64,000 nt of DNA from Alphaproteobacteria bacterium (GCA_026400815.1 JAPLOI010000034.1:17765-81764), one strand, 5' to 3'. Counted from the stretch's first letter, positions 46,002-57,301 are shown. Numbers and translations are program-made. The notes: generated by a model from the letters alone, not told the origin.

Positions 46002-47302
46002 GCGCCGCGGTCCTGGCGCAGCTTGGCCCAGTAGGCAAGGCGTTTGCCCACCTCGCGCTCGAAACCACGTTCCACGGGGTGGTAGAATTGCTGCCGCGGC
46101 ATCGTATCCGGGAAGTAGTTCTGGCCGCTGAAGCCGTCTTCCGTGTCGTGATCGTAGGCGTAGCCGGCGCCGTAGCCGAGGTTCTTCATCAGCTTGGTGG
46201 GCGCGTTCAGGATATGGGCGGGGGGCATGAGGCTGCCGGTGCCTTTCGCGGCGCGCTGCGCGGCGCCGAGGGCGGTGTAGAGTGCGTTCGATTTGGGGGC
46301 GGTGCCGAGATAGACCACGGCCTGGGCGATGGCCAGTTCGCCTTCCGGGGAGCCGAGGCGTTCATAGGTTTCCCAGGCGGCGAGCGTGAACTGCAGCGCC
46401 TGGGGGTCGGCCATGCCGATATCCTCGCTGGCGAAGCGCAGCAGGCGGCGGGCGATGTAGCGCGGGTCTTCGCCGCCCACCAGCATGCGGGCGAGCCAGT
46501 AGAGGGCGGCGTCGCAATCGCTGCCACGCAGCGATTTGTGCAGGGCGGAGATGAGGTTGTAGTGCTCCTCCCGGTCCTTGTCGTAGAGCGCGGCACGCTT
46601 GGCCAGCAGCTCGGAGAGTTCCGGCACGTCCAGCGGGGGTGTTTCCGGCGGCAGTGCGGCAAGCTGTTCGGCGAGGTTGAGCAAATAGCGGCCATCGCCA
46701 TCGGCCATGGCGCGCAGGGTGGCGCGGGCCTCCGGGTCCACCGGCAGGGGGTGGCCGATGGCGGCCTCGGCCCGGTGCAGCAGCAAATCCAGCCCGGCAT
46801 CGTCCAGGCGCTTGAGGACGAGCACCTGGCAGCGCGAGAGCAGCGCGCCGTTGAGGGCGAAGCTGGGATTTTCGGTGGTGGCGCCGATCAGGGTGACGGT
46901 GCCGTTCTCCACCACCGGCAGGAAACCATCCTGCTGGGCGCGGTTGAAGCGGTGGATCTCGTCCACGAAGAGCAGCGTGGCCTGGCCGTGGGCGCGGCGG
47001 CGCGTGGCTTCCTCGAAGCATTTCTTGAGGTCGGCGACGCCGGAGAACACGGCGCTGAGTTGGACGAAGTGCAGGTTGGCCTGTTCGGCGAGCAGGCGGG
47101 CGATGGTGGTCTTGCCGACGCCCGGGGGGCCCCAGAGGATCAACGAGGCAAGCGAGCCGCGCTGGAGCATGCGCGTGAGGGTGCCGGCGGGGCCCAGCAG
47201 GTGATCCTGGCCGACGACCTCCGGCAGTGCGCGGGGGCGCAGGCGGTCCGCGAGAGGACCGGTGGCGGGCGTGGGCTCCGGGAGTGGGAGAGACAGGGAC
47301 AC
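45998..47302 (-). CDS. rarA: Replication-associated recombination protein A
   Basis: 434 residues from a GTG at 47302 (SLSLPLPEPTP..PLADRLRP). AAA+ clamp-loader-like ATPase: Walker A WGPPGVGKTTIARLLAE, Walker B LLFVDEIHRFNRAQQD, sensor 1 IGATTENPSFALNGALLSRC, and the MgsA/RarA C-terminus (HYNLISALHKSLRGSDCDAA, GMADPQALQFTLAAWET). It acts at stalled replication forks with SSB. It is coupled to the downstream pseudouridine synthase (ATGA). Confidence 0.95.
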   Translation of the reverse strand: MSLSLPLPEPTPATGPLADRLRPRALPEVVGQDHLLGPAGTLTRMLQRGSLASLILWGPPGVGKTTIARLLAEQANLHFVQLSAVFSGVADLKKCFEEATRRRAHGQATLLFVDEIHRFNRAQQDGFLPVVENGTVTLIGATTENPSFALNGALLSRCQVLVLKRLDDAGLDLLLHRAEAAIGHPLPVDPEARATLRAMADGDGRYLLNLAEQLAALPPETPPLDVPELSELLAKRAALYDKDREEHYNLISALHKSLRGSDCDAALYWLARMLVGGEDPRYIARRLLRFASEDIGMADPQALQFTLAAWETYERLGSPEGELAIAQAVVYLGTAPKSNALYTALGAAQRAAKGTGSLMPPAHILNAPTKLMKNLGYGAGYAYDHDTEDGFSGQNYFPDTMPRQQFYHPVERGFEREVGKRLAYWAKLRQDRGA

Positions 47303-47319
47303 GCCGACAATATAGCAGG

Positions 47320-48210
47320 TCAGCGGCGCAAGGTGCCGATCGCGATGCCCGAGAGGATCATGGCGGCTGCGACCATAAGGGGGAGGTCGATGCCCTCGCC
47401 GAGGAAGATGGCGGAGCCGGCAATGCCCACCACGGGGGTGGCAAGGATGCCAAGCGCCGTGGTGGAGGCGGGCAGCGAGCGGTTGACGATGGCGAGTGCC
47501 CAGAAGGCGTAGGCGGTGGCGATCAGGCCGGTATAGGCAAATAGCGCAGCAAGCCAGGGCGAGAAGGTGAAACTGGGCGCCCCCTCGACCAGCGGGGCCA
47601 GGATGAACAGCACCACCGTGGCCAACAGCGCCTGCCAGAACACTAGCTGGAAGGGCGAGCTGATCCATTTATGGGCCCGCGTATAGAGAATCGACACCGA
47701 CCAGGACAGTGCCGAGAGCAACAGCATGGCGTTGCCGAACAGCGCGCTGCGGTCGGACCAGTCGAACGCCAGCGGGTTGAACAGGAAGGCCAGGCCCGCG
47801 AGCCCAAGGCCGATACCGGCGGCGCGGGGGGGGGGGATGCGCTCCCGCAGGAACGGCCAGGCACCGAGGGCCACCCAGAGTGGCGTGGTGTAGGCCAGCA
47901 CGACGGAGCGGCCGACGGGCACGTGCATGAGCCCGTAGGACATCAGCACCGAGAAGACGATCATGTGTGGGACGGAGATCATGACGATCACCGGCAGGTC
48001 CCCGCGCTTGGGGATGATCATCTGGCCGCGGGCGACCAGCAGCACGCCAAGACCCACGGTGGCCACGAGGCTGCGGATGGCCGACATCCAGAAGGGCGGC
48101 ACTTCCATGACGATGAGCTTGGCCACCGTCCAGGTGATGCCCCAGGCCACGACGATGGAGGCGAAGAGCGCGATGGCGGCAAGGCGCGAGGGCGGGGCCG
48201 GCTGGCTCAT
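47320..48210 (-). CDS. EamA/DMT-family transporter
   Basis: 296 residues with ten hydrophobic segments in two EamA halves (IALFASIVVAWGITWTVAKL; MLLLSALSWSVSILYTRAHK; WLAALFAYTGLIATAYAFWA; LMVAAAMILSGIAIGTLRR). It is an inner-membrane metabolite exporter or importer of unknown substrate. It lies 17 bp upstream of rarA on the same strand, so they could share transcription. Confidence 0.9.
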   Translation of the reverse strand: MSQPAPPSRLAAIALFASIVVAWGITWTVAKLIVMEVPPFWMSAIRSLVATVGLGVLLVARGQMIIPKRGDLPVIVMISVPHMIVFSVLMSYGLMHVPVGRSVVLAYTTPLWVALGAWPFLRERIPPPRAAGIGLGLAGLAFLFNPLAFDWSDRSALFGNAMLLLSALSWSVSILYTRAHKWISSPFQLVFWQALLATVVLFILAPLVEGAPSFTFSPWLAALFAYTGLIATAYAFWALAIVNRSLPASTTALGILATPVVGIAGSAIFLGEGIDLPLMVAAAMILSGIAIGTLRR

Positions 48211-48240
48211 GGCACTTGGTTCGATCTTCCCCAGACAACA

Positions 48241-48264
48241 GAAAACCGGCCTCGCGGCCGGTTT
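48241..48264 (-). terminator. Terminator of the ribosomal/alpha operon
   Basis: AAACCGGCC/GGCCGGTTT with loop TCGC on the plus strand (48243-48264); on the minus strand the stem is followed by a short T-run (TTTTC). It lies 28 bp past the rplQ stop and closes the whole cluster. Confidence 0.8.
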
Positions 48265-48292
48265 CCTTCAGGCTACCGCGGCAAGCCGAAGC

Positions 48293-48715
48293 TCACTCGC
48301 TGTCGGCTTCCTCGGCGCGCTCGGCGACCGGGCCGCTATCCTGGCCCTTGGCGGAGGGGTCGCGGTCGACCAGTTCGATCACCGCCATGTCGGCGGCATC
48401 GCCGTAGCGGATACCAGCCTTCAGAACGCGGCAGTAACCCCCGGGCCGGGCCTTGTAGCGATCGGCCAGCGTGGTGAAGAGCTTGGACACCATCGCGTTG
48501 TCGCGCAGCTCGGCATAGGCCTGGCGACGGGCGTGAAGGCCGCCGCGCTTACCCAGGGTGATGAGCTTCTCCGCCACCGGCCGCAGCTCCTTGGCCTTGG
48601 GCAGGGTGGTGGTGATCTGCTCGTGCTTGATCAGCGCATTCGCCATGTTCCGGAACATGGCAAAGCGATGGGTGGTGGTGACGCCGAGCTTTCGGCCGGC
48701 AACGCCATGGCGCAT
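48293..48715 (-). CDS. rplQ: 50S ribosomal protein L17
   Basis: 140 residues ([59 protein letters not shown] core). It has the acidic C-terminal tail ([11 protein letters not shown]) common in alphaproteobacteria. It is the last gene of the alpha operon. Confidence 0.97.
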   Translation of the reverse strand: MRHGVAGRKLGVTTTHRFAMFRNMANALIKHEQITTTLPKAKELRPVAEKLITLGKRGGLHARRQAYAELRDNAMVSKLFTTLADRYKARPGGYCRVLKAGIRYGDAADMAVIELVDRDPSAKGQDSGPVAERAEEADSE

Positions 48716-48740
48716 GGTTGTCTTCCTAACTCAGCTTCGA

Positions 48741-49772
48741 TCAGAACGGCTCTTCAAGCCGCTTGGCAAGGTCTTCGATATTCTCAGGCGGCCAACCGGT
48801 CACGGTCATGCCCAGGGCGAGGCCCATGGAGGAAAGAACCTCCTTGATCTCGTTGAGCGACTTGCGGCCGAAGTTCGGCGTGCGCAGCATTTCCTGTTCG
48901 GACTTCTGCACGAGGTCGCCGATATAGACAATGTTGTCGTTCTTGAGGCAGTTGGCGCTACGCACCGACAGCTCCAGCTCATCAACCTTGCGCAGCAGGT
49001 TGCGGTTGAACGGCAGGTCGTCCTGCGGTTCCTCCATGCGGGCGGCCTGCGGCTCATCGAAGTTGATGAACAGCTTCAGCTGGTCCTGCAGGATGCGCGC
49101 GGCGACGGCCACGGCATCCTCCGGCGAGACGGCTCCGTTGGTTTCCACCTGCAGCAGCAGCTTGTCGTAGTCCGTCACCTGGCCGACGCGGGTGGGTTCC
49201 ACGCGGTAGGAGACGCGGCGGACCGGGGAATAGATGGCATCGACGGGGATGAGGCCGATCGGCGCGTCCTCGGGGCGGTTGGCGGAGGACGGCACGTAGC
49301 CCTTGCCCATCTGCACCGTGAACTCCATGCCAAGCTTCACGCCGTCATCAAGCGTGCAGATCACGAGATCGGGGTTCATCACCTCGATGTCGTGGCCGGT
49401 CTGGATCTGGCCGGCCTTCACTTCGCCGGGGCCGGTCGCCTGCAGCACCATGCGCTTCGGGCCTTCGCCGTGCATACGGAGCGCAAGCTGCTTGATGTTC
49501 AGCACGATGTCGGTGACGTCTTCGCGCACGCCGGCAATGCTGCTGAATTCATGCAGCACGCCATCGATCTGCACGGCGGTGACGGCGGCACCCTGAAGGG
49601 AGGAGAGCAGCACGCGGCGCAGCGCGTTGCCCAACGTCATGCCGAAGCCGCGCTCGAGCGGCTCGGCGACGACGGTCGCGGTGCGGGACGGATCAGAGCC
49701 GTGCTCGACGCCGAGCTTCTCCGGCTTGATCAGCGAGTCCCAGTTCTTCTGCAAGACGACGCTAAGTCGCAT
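48741..49772 (-). CDS. rpoA: RNA polymerase alpha subunit
   Basis: 343 residues from ATG 49772 ([20 protein letters not shown]). The N-terminal dimerisation domain ([20 protein letters not shown]) and C-terminal promoter-contact domain ([40 protein letters not shown]) are complete. It lies between rpsK and rplQ as expected. Confidence 0.98.
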   Translation of the reverse strand: MRLSVVLQKNWDSLIKPEKLGVEHGSDPSRTATVVAEPLERGFGMTLGNALRRVLLSSLQGAAVTAVQIDGVLHEFSSIAGVREDVTDIVLNIKQLALRMHGEGPKRMVLQATGPGEVKAGQIQTGHDIEVMNPDLVICTLDDGVKLGMEFTVQMGKGYVPSSANRPEDAPIGLIPVDAIYSPVRRVSYRVEPTRVGQVTDYDKLLLQVETNGAVSPEDAVAVAARILQDQLKLFINFDEPQAARMEEPQDDLPFNRNLLRKVDELELSVRSANCLKNDNIVYIGDLVQKSEQEMLRTPNFGRKSLNEIKEVLSSMGLALGMTVTGWPPENIEDLAKRLEEPF

Positions 49773-49888
49773 GGATGAATGCCCTGTTCGGTCGGGGCCC
49801 GCCGCGGGGACGGGGCCTGCCATGGGAGGGGCGGCCCCGCCGAAGCCATCGGGACGGGGCCGCAAGGCTCAGGCAAGGCGCCGGGGTA

Positions 49889-50281
49889 TCAGACGCGGCG
49901 GCGCTTACGGGGGCGGCAGCCGTTATGGGGAATCGGGGTCATGTCGCGGATGGCGCTGATGGTGAAGCCCACCGCCTGTAGGGCGCGAAGCGCGCTCTCA
50001 CGGCCGGAGCCGGGGCCGGACACCTCGATCTCCAGCGTTTCCATGCCGTGCTCGCGGGCCTTCTTGCCGGCATCCTCGGCAGCGACCTGGGCCGCGTACG
50101 GGGTGGACTTGCGGCTACCCTTGAAGCCCTGGGCGCCCGAAGACGACCACGCGATGGCGTTGCCCTGCGCGTCGGTGATGGTGATCATCGTGTTGTTGAA
50201 GGTCGCAGCCACGTGGGCGACGCCCGACGTGATGTTCTTGCGTTCCTTCTTACGGGTGCGGGCTTGGGCGGGCTTGGCCAT
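49889..50281 (-). CDS. rpsK: 30S ribosomal protein S11
   Basis: 130 residues; [40 protein letters not shown] and the C-terminal [18 protein letters not shown] are diagnostic. It forms part of the mRNA exit platform of the 30S subunit. Confidence 0.98.
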   Translation of the reverse strand: MAKPAQARTRKKERKNITSGVAHVAATFNNTMITITDAQGNAIAWSSSGAQGFKGSRKSTPYAAQVAAEDAGKKAREHGMETLEIEVSGPGSGRESALRALQAVGFTISAIRDMTPIPHNGCRPRKRRRV

Positions 50282-50405
50282 CCGAGGTGATCCTGTTCAA
50301 ACGGTGCGGCGGGCGCCCCAGATACGACAATCGGAGACCGATGGTCTGGGCTGGGGGCGCACCGCCGCTGGTAGCGTGAGCGGCGAAGGCGAAGTGGCCG
50401 AAGGG

Positions 50406-50783
50406 CTACTTCGTGACCTTCTTCTTGCCGGCGATGGCCACGGCCTTGCCCTTGCGGGTGCGGGCGTTGGTGTGGGTGCGCTGGCCGCGCACCGGCAGGC
50501 CACGACGATGGCGCAGGCCGCGGTAGCAGCCCAGGTCCATCAGGCGCTTGATGTTCATGGCCACTTCGCGGCGCAGATCGCCCTCGACGCGGTAGTCGCG
50601 GTCCACGATCTCACGAATGCGCAGCACTTCCTCGTCGGAAAGCTGGTTCACGCGCTTGTCGTCGGCGATGCCGAGCTTGGTGCAGATTTCCTGCGCCTTG
50701 GCCGGGCCGATACCGAAGATATAGCGCAGGCTGATAGTCACCCGCTTATTGGTTGGGATGTTCACGCCGGCAATACGCGCCAC
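50406..50783 (-). CDS. rpsM: 30S ribosomal protein S13
   Basis: 125 residues from a GTG at 50783 preceded by AAGGAG ([52 protein letters not shown]). The start choice is set by the family N-terminus. It is the first gene after the promoter at 50970-50997. The leader of about 185 nt is unusually long. Confidence 0.97.
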   Translation of the reverse strand: MARIAGVNIPTNKRVTISLRYIFGIGPAKAQEICTKLGIADDKRVNQLSDEEVLRIREIVDRDYRVEGDLRREVAMNIKRLMDLGCYRGLRHRRGLPVRGQRTHTNARTRKGKAVAIAGKKKVTK

Positions 50784-50969
50784 GCCGTCTACTCCTTCAT
50801 CATCGGGGCCAGTGCAGAGAATGCCTGTGCCCGATCCAGCCCTTAACTCTACGGCCCTTCGGCCAACCGGCATAAAGCCCGACGCCGGTTTGAAGCCGGT
50901 GCGCCGTGGCCTGATGCCGCAAACATCACGGATGGCGGCCGGTGTGAACCGGGGTCGCCAAGGGCGCGC

Positions 50970-50997
50970 ACTATAGCGGCGGCCCCCTGGGAGTCAA
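50970..50997 (-). promoter_or_regulatory. Promoter of the rpsM-rpsK-rpoA-rplQ operon
   Basis: On the minus strand TTGACT (50997-50992), a 16-bp spacer and TATAGT (50975-50970), close to the sigma-70 consensus. It sits in the 284-bp gap between adk and rpsM and would let the alpha genes be transcribed apart from the spc genes. Confidence 0.72.
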
Positions 50998-51067
50998 CGC
51001 GCTCACATCACTTCTTCGTGAGCACGCCCGAGCCCTGCGCCTTGCGGGACGCTGAGGCTTAACCTAT

Positions 51068-51736
51068 TCAGGCTTTGGTCGTCTTCGCCAGCGGATCCAG
51101 CAGACGAACCAGCTCCTGCGTAACCGCATCGGGGTCTGCCATGCCGTCGACTGCATGCAGGCGGCCGCGCGCGGCGTAGTGCGGCAGGATCGGCGCGGTT
51201 TGCTTGTGGTAGGCGGCCAGGCGGGCGCCAACCGTCTCGCGGTTGTCATCCGCGCGGCGGGTGAATTCGGTGCCGCCGCAGCGGTCGCACACACCGGCGA
51301 CCTTGGGGGGCTGCAGAGTGTCGTTGTAGCCCTCGCCGCATTTGGCGCAGGTGAAGCGGCCGGCGATGCGTTCCACCAGGGCGCCGTCGTCCACCTTCAG
51401 TTCCACGACGGCATCCAGCGGCATGGACTGGCCGGCCAGCATGGTATCCAGCGCCTCGGCCTGCGGCACGGTGCGCGGGAAGCCGTCGAGGATGAAGCCG
51501 CGCACGCAATCCGGGCGCGCAATGCGGCCGGCGAGCATGCGAATGAGGATATCGTCTGACACCAGTTGGCCCGCAGCCATGACGGCCTTGGCCTGCAGGC
51601 CGACCTCACTGCCGGCGGCGACCTCGGCACGCAGCATGTCCCCGGTGGAGATCTGCACGATGCCGTAGCGGTCCTGCAGGCGCTTGGCCTGGGTGCCTTT
51701 TCCGGCCCCCGGGGGGCCCAGCAGGATCAGGTTCAC
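51068..51736 (-). CDS. adk: Adenylate kinase
   Basis: 222 residues. P-loop [23 protein letters not shown]-binding [26 protein letters not shown], and a long LID domain with four zinc-type cysteines ([12 protein letters not shown] and CDRCGG). It balances AMP, ADP and ATP. Its ATG overlaps the secY stop by 4 bp. Confidence 0.98.
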   Translation of the reverse strand: MNLILLGPPGAGKGTQAKRLQDRYGIVQISTGDMLRAEVAAGSEVGLQAKAVMAAGQLVSDDILIRMLAGRIARPDCVRGFILDGFPRTVPQAEALDTMLAGQSMPLDAVVELKVDDGALVERIAGRFTCAKCGEGYNDTLQPPKVAGVCDRCGGTEFTRRADDNRETVGARLAAYHKQTAPILPHYAARGRLHAVDGMADPDAVTQELVRLLDPLAKTTKA

Positions 51737-53079
51737 CTTCCCCTCCCTTTGACACGGGCCTTCTTGATCAGGCCCTCATACTGGTGTGCCAGCAGATGCG
51801 ACTGGATCTGCGTAACGGTGTCCATCGTGACGGAGACAATGATCATCACGCTGGTGCCACCGAAGTAGAAGGGCACGCCGTACTGGGCGATCAACACCTC
51901 CGGCGTGAGGCAGACGATGCAGAGGTAGATGGCGCCGAGGGTGGTGAGGCGGGTGAGGATCGTGTCGAAGTAGCTGGACGTGGCGCTCCCGGGGCGGATG
52001 CCCGGGATGAAGCCGCCGTGCTTCTTGAGGTTGTCGGCGGTCTCTTCCGGGTTGAACACCACGGCGGTGTAGAAATAGGCGAAGAAGACAATCATCGCCG
52101 CGTAGGTGAGCATGTAGAGCGGCGTGCCGTGGGCCAGCGCGGCACCGATGCTGGACAGCCAGCCCGGCTCGCCAGTGGCGCCGGAGAAGCCGGTGATGGT
52201 CGCCGGTACGAGCAGGATGGAGCTGGCAAAAATCGGCGGAATCACGCCCGCGGTGTTGATCTTCAGCGGCATGTGCGTGCTGTCGCCACCGAACATGCGG
52301 TTGCCGACCTGGCGCTTGGGATACTGGACGATGATCCGACGCTGCGCGCGTTCGATGAACACGATGAACATGATCACGGCCGCTGCGACGATGAAGAAGG
52401 CGATGATGAACACCGGGCTGAGCGCGCCGGTTCGGCCGAGTTCGAACAGCGAGGCGAGAGCGCTGGGCACGCTGGCGACAATGCCGACCATGATGATGAG
52501 GCTGGTGCCGTTGCCGATGCCCCGCGCGGTGATTTGCTCGCCGAGCCACATCAGGAACATCGTGCCGCCGACCAGCGAGACCACGCAGGAGATCCGGAAG
52601 AACAGGCCGGGGTCGATCACCGCCGCGCCGAAGCTGCCGCGCATGCCCTCCAGCCCCACGGCGATGCCGTAACTCTGGATGATCGCGATCACGACGGTGA
52701 GGTAGCGGGTGTATTGGTTGATCCGCTTGCGGCCCTGCTCGCCTTCCTTCTTCAGCGTCTCCAGCGCAGGCACCGCGGCTGTCATCAGCTGGATTATGAT
52801 GCTGGCGCTGATGTAGGGCATGATGTTCAGCGCGAACACGGTCATGCGACCGAGCGCACCGCCCGAGAACATGTCGAACATGCCCAGGATGCCGCCGCCG
52901 TGCTGGGCCAGCATCTCGCCCATCACAGAGGCATCCACGCCAGGCACCGGGATGTAGGTGCCGATGCGGTAGACGATCAGCGCGCCCAGAGTGAACCAGA
53001 TGCGCTTCTTGAGCTCAGTCGCCTTGGAGAAGGTGGCGAGGTTCAGGTTTGCCGCGAGCTGTTCGGCCGCCGACGCCAT
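51733..53079 (-). CDS. secY: Protein translocase subunit SecY
   Basis: 448 residues with ten membrane segments; [20 protein letters not shown] start, [34 protein letters not shown], the plug region and the C-terminal VKGRGR are typical. It is the core of the protein-conducting channel. secY between rplO and adk is the standard order. Confidence 0.98.
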   Translation of the reverse strand: MASAAEQLAANLNLATFSKATELKKRIWFTLGALIVYRIGTYIPVPGVDASVMGEMLAQHGGGILGMFDMFSGGALGRMTVFALNIMPYISASIIIQLMTAAVPALETLKKEGEQGRKRINQYTRYLTVVIAIIQSYGIAVGLEGMRGSFGAAVIDPGLFFRISCVVSLVGGTMFLMWLGEQITARGIGNGTSLIIMVGIVASVPSALASLFELGRTGALSPVFIIAFFIVAAAVIMFIVFIERAQRRIIVQYPKRQVGNRMFGGDSTHMPLKINTAGVIPPIFASSILLVPATITGFSGATGEPGWLSSIGAALAHGTPLYMLTYAAMIVFFAYFYTAVVFNPEETADNLKKHGGFIPGIRPGSATSSYFDTILTRLTTLGAIYLCIVCLTPEVLIAQYGVPFYFGGTSVMIIVSVTMDTVTQIQSHLLAHQYEGLIKKARVKGRGR

Positions 53080-53203
53080 CGGTTTGCATTCCTCATCGTG
53101 CAGACGGCGCCAGCGGGTCCTCCCGAGGCGCCGTCGAGCACTTACATAGCGCGCGCCCCCGGATGGAGGAAGCCCGTGGGCTCCCTCCCCAGGGACGGGA
53201 ACA

Positions 53204-53689
53204 TCAGGCTGCGTCCGCCGCCGGCTTGGCCACCGTGGTGGTGACGCTACCGCCGGCAGCCTCAATCGCCGCAATCGCGGTCGCCGAGGCGCCGGAAACG
53301 GTGATGGTCACGGCCCGGCCGATCTCGCCCATTGCGAGCAGGCGAACGCCGGCCACCTTGCCGCCGCGCACGAGACCGGCGACGATCAGGGACGCCTCGG
53401 TGATCGGCTGGCTGCCGTCGATGCGGCCCGACTCGATGGCCTTCGCCAGCGCGCCGATATTCACCGGGGCATATTCCTTGCGGAAGATGTTGTTGAAGCC
53501 ACGCTTCGGGAGGCGGCGGTAGATCGGGAGCTGACCGCCCTCGAAGCCGTTCAGCGCCACGCCTTCACGTGCCTTCTGACCCTTGACGCCCTTGCCGGAG
53601 GTCTTGCCCTTGCCGGAGCCGATGCCGCGGCCCAGACGCTTGGACTTCAGGCGCGAGCCGGGGTTGTCGCGCAGTTCATTGAGATTCAT
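53204..53689 (-). CDS. rplO: 50S ribosomal protein L15
   Basis: 161 residues ([57 protein letters not shown]). It has an Ala-rich C-terminal end slightly longer than in E. coli L15 (144 residues). It lies 124 bp ahead of secY. Confidence 0.97.
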   Translation of the reverse strand: MNLNELRDNPGSRLKSKRLGRGIGSGKGKTSGKGVKGQKAREGVALNGFEGGQLPIYRRLPKRGFNNIFRKEYAPVNIGALAKAIESGRIDGSQPITEASLIVAGLVRGGKVAGVRLLAMGEIGRAVTITVSGASATAIAAIEAAGGSVTTTVAKPAADAA

Positions 53690-53737
53690 CGCACTCTCCT
53701 ATGGGCCCCTGCGGGCCCGGCCTGAACCCTTGCGGGT

Positions 53738-53929
53738 TCAGGACTCGTCGACCTTCACCAGGTGGGCGACCTTGCGGATCATACCGCGCACCGAGGGAGT
53801 ATCCTCGAGCTCGCGCGAACGGCGGATCTTGTTCAGGCCAAGGCCGATCAGCGTCTCCTTCTGGCCCGGCTTGCGGCCGGCGACGGAGGCAATCTGAGTG
53901 ACCTTAACGGTCTTCTTGGGATCAGGCAT
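53738..53929 (-). CDS. rpmD: 50S ribosomal protein L30
   Basis: 63 residues ([40 protein letters not shown]). The start ATG at 53929 is inside the end of rpsE (8-bp overlap), so the two are translationally coupled. Confidence 0.96.
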   Translation of the reverse strand: MPDPKKTVKVTQIASVAGRKPGQKETLIGLGLNKIRRSRELEDTPSVRGMIRKVAHLVKVDES

Positions 53930-54524
53930 CAGCCACGCCCTCCTGGGCTGGATTGTCGCGCTTGCCAAGCAGGTCGGAGACCTTCTTGCCACGGCGCTGG
54001 GCCACCGAACGCGGGCTGGCGCAACGCTGCAGAGCCGCAAACGTGGCCTTGACCATGTTGTGCGGGTTGCGGCTGCCGAGGCTCTTGGCCACGACATCGC
54101 CAATACCCAGCGTTTCGAACACGGCGCGCATCGGGCCGCCGGCAATGATGCCGGTGCCGGCCGTGGCGCTGCGCAGAACGACGGAGCCGGCGCCGAAACT
54201 GCCGGTGACGTCGTGGTGCAGCGTGCGGCCTTCCTTCATCGGAACGCGGATCAAGCCCTTCTTGGCGCGCTCCGTGGCCTTGCGGATGGCCTCCGGCACT
54301 TCGCGCGCCTTGCCGGCGCCGTAGCCGACGCGGCCCTTCTGGTCGCCCACCACCACCAGAGCGGCGAAGGCGAACCGACGGCCACCCTTCACCACTTTGG
54401 CGACGCGGTTGATGGTAACCAGCTTGTCGATCAGGTCGTCGCCGCCCTCGCCGCCGCGGTCGTTGTTGCGATCGCGATCGCGACCGCCACGGCCACCGCC
54501 GCCTTCCCTCGGTTCACGTGCCAT
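53922..54524 (-). CDS. rpsE: 30S ribosomal protein S5
   Basis: 200 residues. The S5 core ([60 protein letters not shown]) follows a Gly/Arg/Asp-rich N-terminal extension of about 30 residues ([20 protein letters not shown]), as in many alphaproteobacteria. Confidence 0.97.
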   Translation of the reverse strand: MAREPREGGGGRGGRDRDRNNDRGGEGGDDLIDKLVTINRVAKVVKGGRRFAFAALVVVGDQKGRVGYGAGKAREVPEAIRKATERAKKGLIRVPMKEGRTLHHDVTGSFGAGSVVLRSATAGTGIIAGGPMRAVFETLGIGDVVAKSLGSRNPHNMVKATFAALQRCASPRSVAQRRGKKVSDLLGKRDNPAQEGVADA

Positions 54525-54536
54525 TGCTTCGATTCC

Positions 54537-54902
54537 CTAGAAGGACAGTCCGCCCTCACGGGCGGCTTCGGCCAGCGCCTTGACGCGGCCGTGGTAGAGG
54601 TAGGAGCCGCGGTCGAAGACCACGGCGGTGACACCGGCCGCTAGCGCACGCTCGGCGACCAGCTTGCCAACGGCCGTTGCCGCGTCCTTGTCGGCACCCG
54701 TCTTGAGCTGGGCGCGGAGCGCGGTATCGAGCGTGGACGCGGCAGCCACGGTGCGGCCCTGCGCGTCGTCGATGACCTGGGCGTAGATGTTCTTGCCCGA
54801 GCGGAACACCGACAGCCGCGGCCGCCCGATGGCCTTGAGGCGCAGCTGGAAGCGAAGGCGCGTGCGCCGGCGCTGCTGCAGGTCCTTGTTGTCGGCGCTC
54901 AC
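54537..54902 (-). CDS. rplR: 50S ribosomal protein L18
   Basis: 121 residues ([60 protein letters not shown]). It binds 5S rRNA with L5. Its ATG overlaps the rplF stop by 4 bp. Confidence 0.97.
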   Translation of the reverse strand: MSADNKDLQQRRRTRLRFQLRLKAIGRPRLSVFRSGKNIYAQVIDDAQGRTVAAASTLDTALRAQLKTGADKDAATAVGKLVAERALAAGVTAVVFDRGSYLYHGRVKALAEAAREGGLSF

Positions 54903-55432
54903 TTCTTCTTCCCTTCCTTGCGCAGGATCTTCTCGCCTTCGAACTTCACACCCTTGCCCTTATAGGGTTCGGGCGGACGCCAGGCGCGGATCTCGGCGCA
55001 GACCTGACCGACGAGGCGCTTGTCGGTGCCGGCAACCTTGATGGCCGTCGGGCGCTCGCAGGTGACGGTGATCCCGGGGGGGATCGCATACACAACGTCA
55101 TGCGAGAAACCGAGGTTGATCACCAGGTTGGAGCCCTGGACCGCGGCGCGGTAGCCGGTGCCGGTAATCTCCATCGACTTGGAATAGCCCTCGGAGACGC
55201 CCTTCACCATGCTGGCCACGTTGGCGCGGGTGGTGCCCCACATCATGCGTGCCGGCGCGGAATTGCCGCGCGGGGCGATGGCAATCTTGTTGCCTTCCAC
55301 CGTGGCGTCGACGTTGTCGGTGAGCTCCAGCTTGAGCTCCCCGAGCTTGCCCTTGGCCGAGAGCACGCGGCCCGCGAGAACCACCTGCACGCCGGCGGGG
55401 ATCTCGACGGGGTATTTGCCTACCCGTGACAT
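54899..55432 (-). CDS. rplF: 50S ribosomal protein L6
   Basis: 177 residues from ATG 55432 ([60 protein letters not shown]). It supports the factor-binding site of the 50S subunit. Confidence 0.97.
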   Translation of the reverse strand: MSRVGKYPVEIPAGVQVVLAGRVLSAKGKLGELKLELTDNVDATVEGNKIAIAPRGNSAPARMMWGTTRANVASMVKGVSEGYSKSMEITGTGYRAAVQGSNLVINLGFSHDVVYAIPPGITVTCERPTAIKVAGTDKRLVGQVCAEIRAWRPPEPYKGKGVKFEGEKILRKEGKKK

Positions 55433-55442
55433 GCCAGCCTCC

Positions 55443-55841
55443 TCAGAACACGCGGCAAAGGACTTCGCCGCCCACATGGGCAGCGCGGGCCTCCGCATCG
55501 GACAGCACGCCGCGAGGCGTGGACAGGATCGAGATACCGAGGCCGGCGTAGACGCGCGGCAGTTCCTCGATCTTCGAGTAAACGCGGCGGCCCGGCTTGG
55601 AGACGCGGGTGATCTCCTTGATCACGGGTTCGCCCTCGTTGTACTTCAGCTCAATACGAAGCTGGGCAACACCGGGACGAAGTTCCTCGGCGGCGAAGCC
55701 GCGGATGAAGCCTTCACGCTTCAGAGCATCCAGAACGTTTGCACGCAGCTTGGAGGCCGGCGACAGGCAGCTCGCATGGCGCGCGCGCTGCGCATTGCGA
55801 ATGCGGGTGAGCATGTCACCCAAGGGATCGGACATCGACAT
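55443..55841 (-). CDS. rpsH: 30S ribosomal protein S8
   Basis: 132 residues ([60 protein letters not shown]). In E. coli S8 represses the spc operon; whether this happens here is not visible. A second ATG two codons in (MSDPLG) is also possible. Confidence 0.97.
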   Translation of the reverse strand: MSMSDPLGDMLTRIRNAQRARHASCLSPASKLRANVLDALKREGFIRGFAAEELRPGVAQLRIELKYNEGEPVIKEITRVSKPGRRVYSKIEELPRVYAGLGISILSTPRGVLSDAEARAAHVGGEVLCRVF

Positions 55842-55851
55842 GTTCCGGCTC

Positions 55852-56157
55852 CTACCAGCTGGCCTTGACCATGCCGGGGATCTGCCCGGCACTGGCGAGG
55901 TCGCGCAGCGCGATGCGGCTGAGCTTGAACTTGCGGTAGTTGGCGCGCGGGCGGCCCGTGAGCTCACAGCGCAGGCGCCAGCGCACCTTCGCACCGTTGC
56001 GCGGCAGCTGGGCGAGCCTCAGCGTTGCCTCGAACCGGTCCTCCACGGGGAGGGTTTTGTCCATCACAACCGCCTTCAGCGTGGCGCGCTTCGCCTTGTC
56101 GCGCTCAGCCATGTAAGCGCGCTTCGCGTTGCGGTTGACCTGGGATGTCTTGGCCAT
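55852..56157 (-). CDS. rpsN: 30S ribosomal protein S14
   Basis: 101 residues, the long, zinc-free type ([59 protein letters not shown]). No CxxC pairs. Confidence 0.97.
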   Translation of the reverse strand: MAKTSQVNRNAKRAYMAERDKAKRATLKAVVMDKTLPVEDRFEATLRLAQLPRNGAKVRWRLRCELTGRPRANYRKFKLSRIALRDLASAGQIPGMVKASW

Positions 56158-56261
56158 CCTGTCTTGTCCTCCGGAACCTGCCGGCCGCGGCCGGTGGTTT
56201 TCCAAATCGTCGGCGTTGATATCAGGCGCCCGCGCCAGGTGGCGAGGGCCGCCCCCTCTCC

Positions 56262-56969
56262 TTAGCCGGAGAAGGGGATGTCGAACTTCTTCAGCAGGGC
56301 CTTCGCCTCGGCATCGGTCTTCGCGGTGGTCACGAAGACGATGTCCATGCCCCTGATCTCGTCCACCTTGTCGTAGACGATTTCCGGGAACACGATCTGC
56401 TCCTTCAGGCCCATGGCAAAGTTGCCACGACCATCGAAACCCTTGGTGCCCGGGATGCCGCGGAAGTCACGCACGCGCGGAAGCGCGATGGTGACCAGGC
56501 GATCCAGGAACTCATACATGCGGGTCTTGCGCAGCGTGACCTTGCAACCGATCGGCAGACCCTTGCGGATCTTGAAGCCAGCGATCGCCTTCTTGGCCAC
56601 GGTCTTGACCGGCTTCTGGCCGCTGATCAGCGCCAGTTCCGAGACCGCGGCATCAAGCTTCTTCTGGTCGCCGGCAGCTTCGCCGACGCCCATGTTGATG
56701 ACGATCTTCTCGAGCTTCGGCACCTGCATCGGGTTGGTGTAGCCGAACTCGCCCAGCATCGCCGCGCGGATCTCATCCACGTAGCGCTGCTGCATGCGGG
56801 GCATCTCGCCAGTGCCGGCCGAAACCTCGGCAGCTACGGCGTAGGTGACCTCGCCGCGGGCGGCGCGGGATTCGGCCTTGGTCGGGGGGGCCGCACCGCG
56901 GCCGCCGCCGGCCGACTTGCCGCCGGATTTGGCGCCGCCCTTGGGGGCGCCCTTCTTGGTTCCGCTCAT
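56262..56969 (-). CDS. rplE: 50S ribosomal protein L5 with N-terminal extension
   Basis: 235 residues. The L5 core begins about residue 57 ([60 protein letters not shown]). It follows an extra 55 residues rich in Lys, Gly and Ala ([20 protein letters not shown]). The usual L5 is about 179 residues. The extension is in frame with no stop and uses the same codon bias. An alternative start near the core (MPRMQQ) is conceivable, but the spacing to rplX (10 bp) favours the long form. Confidence 0.95.
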   Translation of the reverse strand: MSGTKKGAPKGGAKSGGKSAGGGRGAAPPTKAESRAARGEVTYAVAAEVSAGTGEMPRMQQRYVDEIRAAMLGEFGYTNPMQVPKLEKIVINMGVGEAAGDQKKLDAAVSELALISGQKPVKTVAKKAIAGFKIRKGLPIGCKVTLRKTRMYEFLDRLVTIALPRVRDFRGIPGTKGFDGRGNFAMGLKEQIVFPEIVYDKVDEIRGMDIVFVTTAKTDAEAKALLKKFDIPFSG

Positions 56970-56979
56970 CGAAGCCTCC

Positions 56980-57300
56980 TCAGCTCTCGATCACGTTGCC
57001 GTTTGCCTTGGCAACGCGGACCTTGCGGCCGTCGTCCAAAGTGCGGAACGCGACCTTCGTCGGTGTTCCGGTCTTGGGGTCGACCAGCTTCAGGTTTGAC
57101 AGGTGAAGGCTCGCCTCGACGGACACGATGCCGCCGGGGTTGCCCATGCCGGTGGGCTTCGTGTGCTTCTTGGCGACATTGACGCCCTGAACCACCGCGC
57201 GATTATCCGTCGGCAGCACGCGCAGCACTTCGCCACGCTTGCCGCGGTCGGCGCCGCTGATGACCAGGACGGTATCGCCCTTCTTGATGCGGGCCGCCAT
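56980..57300 (-). CDS. rplX: 50S ribosomal protein L24
   Basis: 106 residues ([59 protein letters not shown]); KOW motif at the N-terminus. It is an early assembly initiator of the 50S subunit. Confidence 0.97.
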   Translation of the reverse strand: MAARIKKGDTVLVISGADRGKRGEVLRVLPTDNRAVVQGVNVAKKHTKPTGMGNPGGIVSVEASLHLSNLKLVDPKTGTPTKVAFRTLDDGRKVRVAKANGNVIES

Positions 57301-57301
57301 G

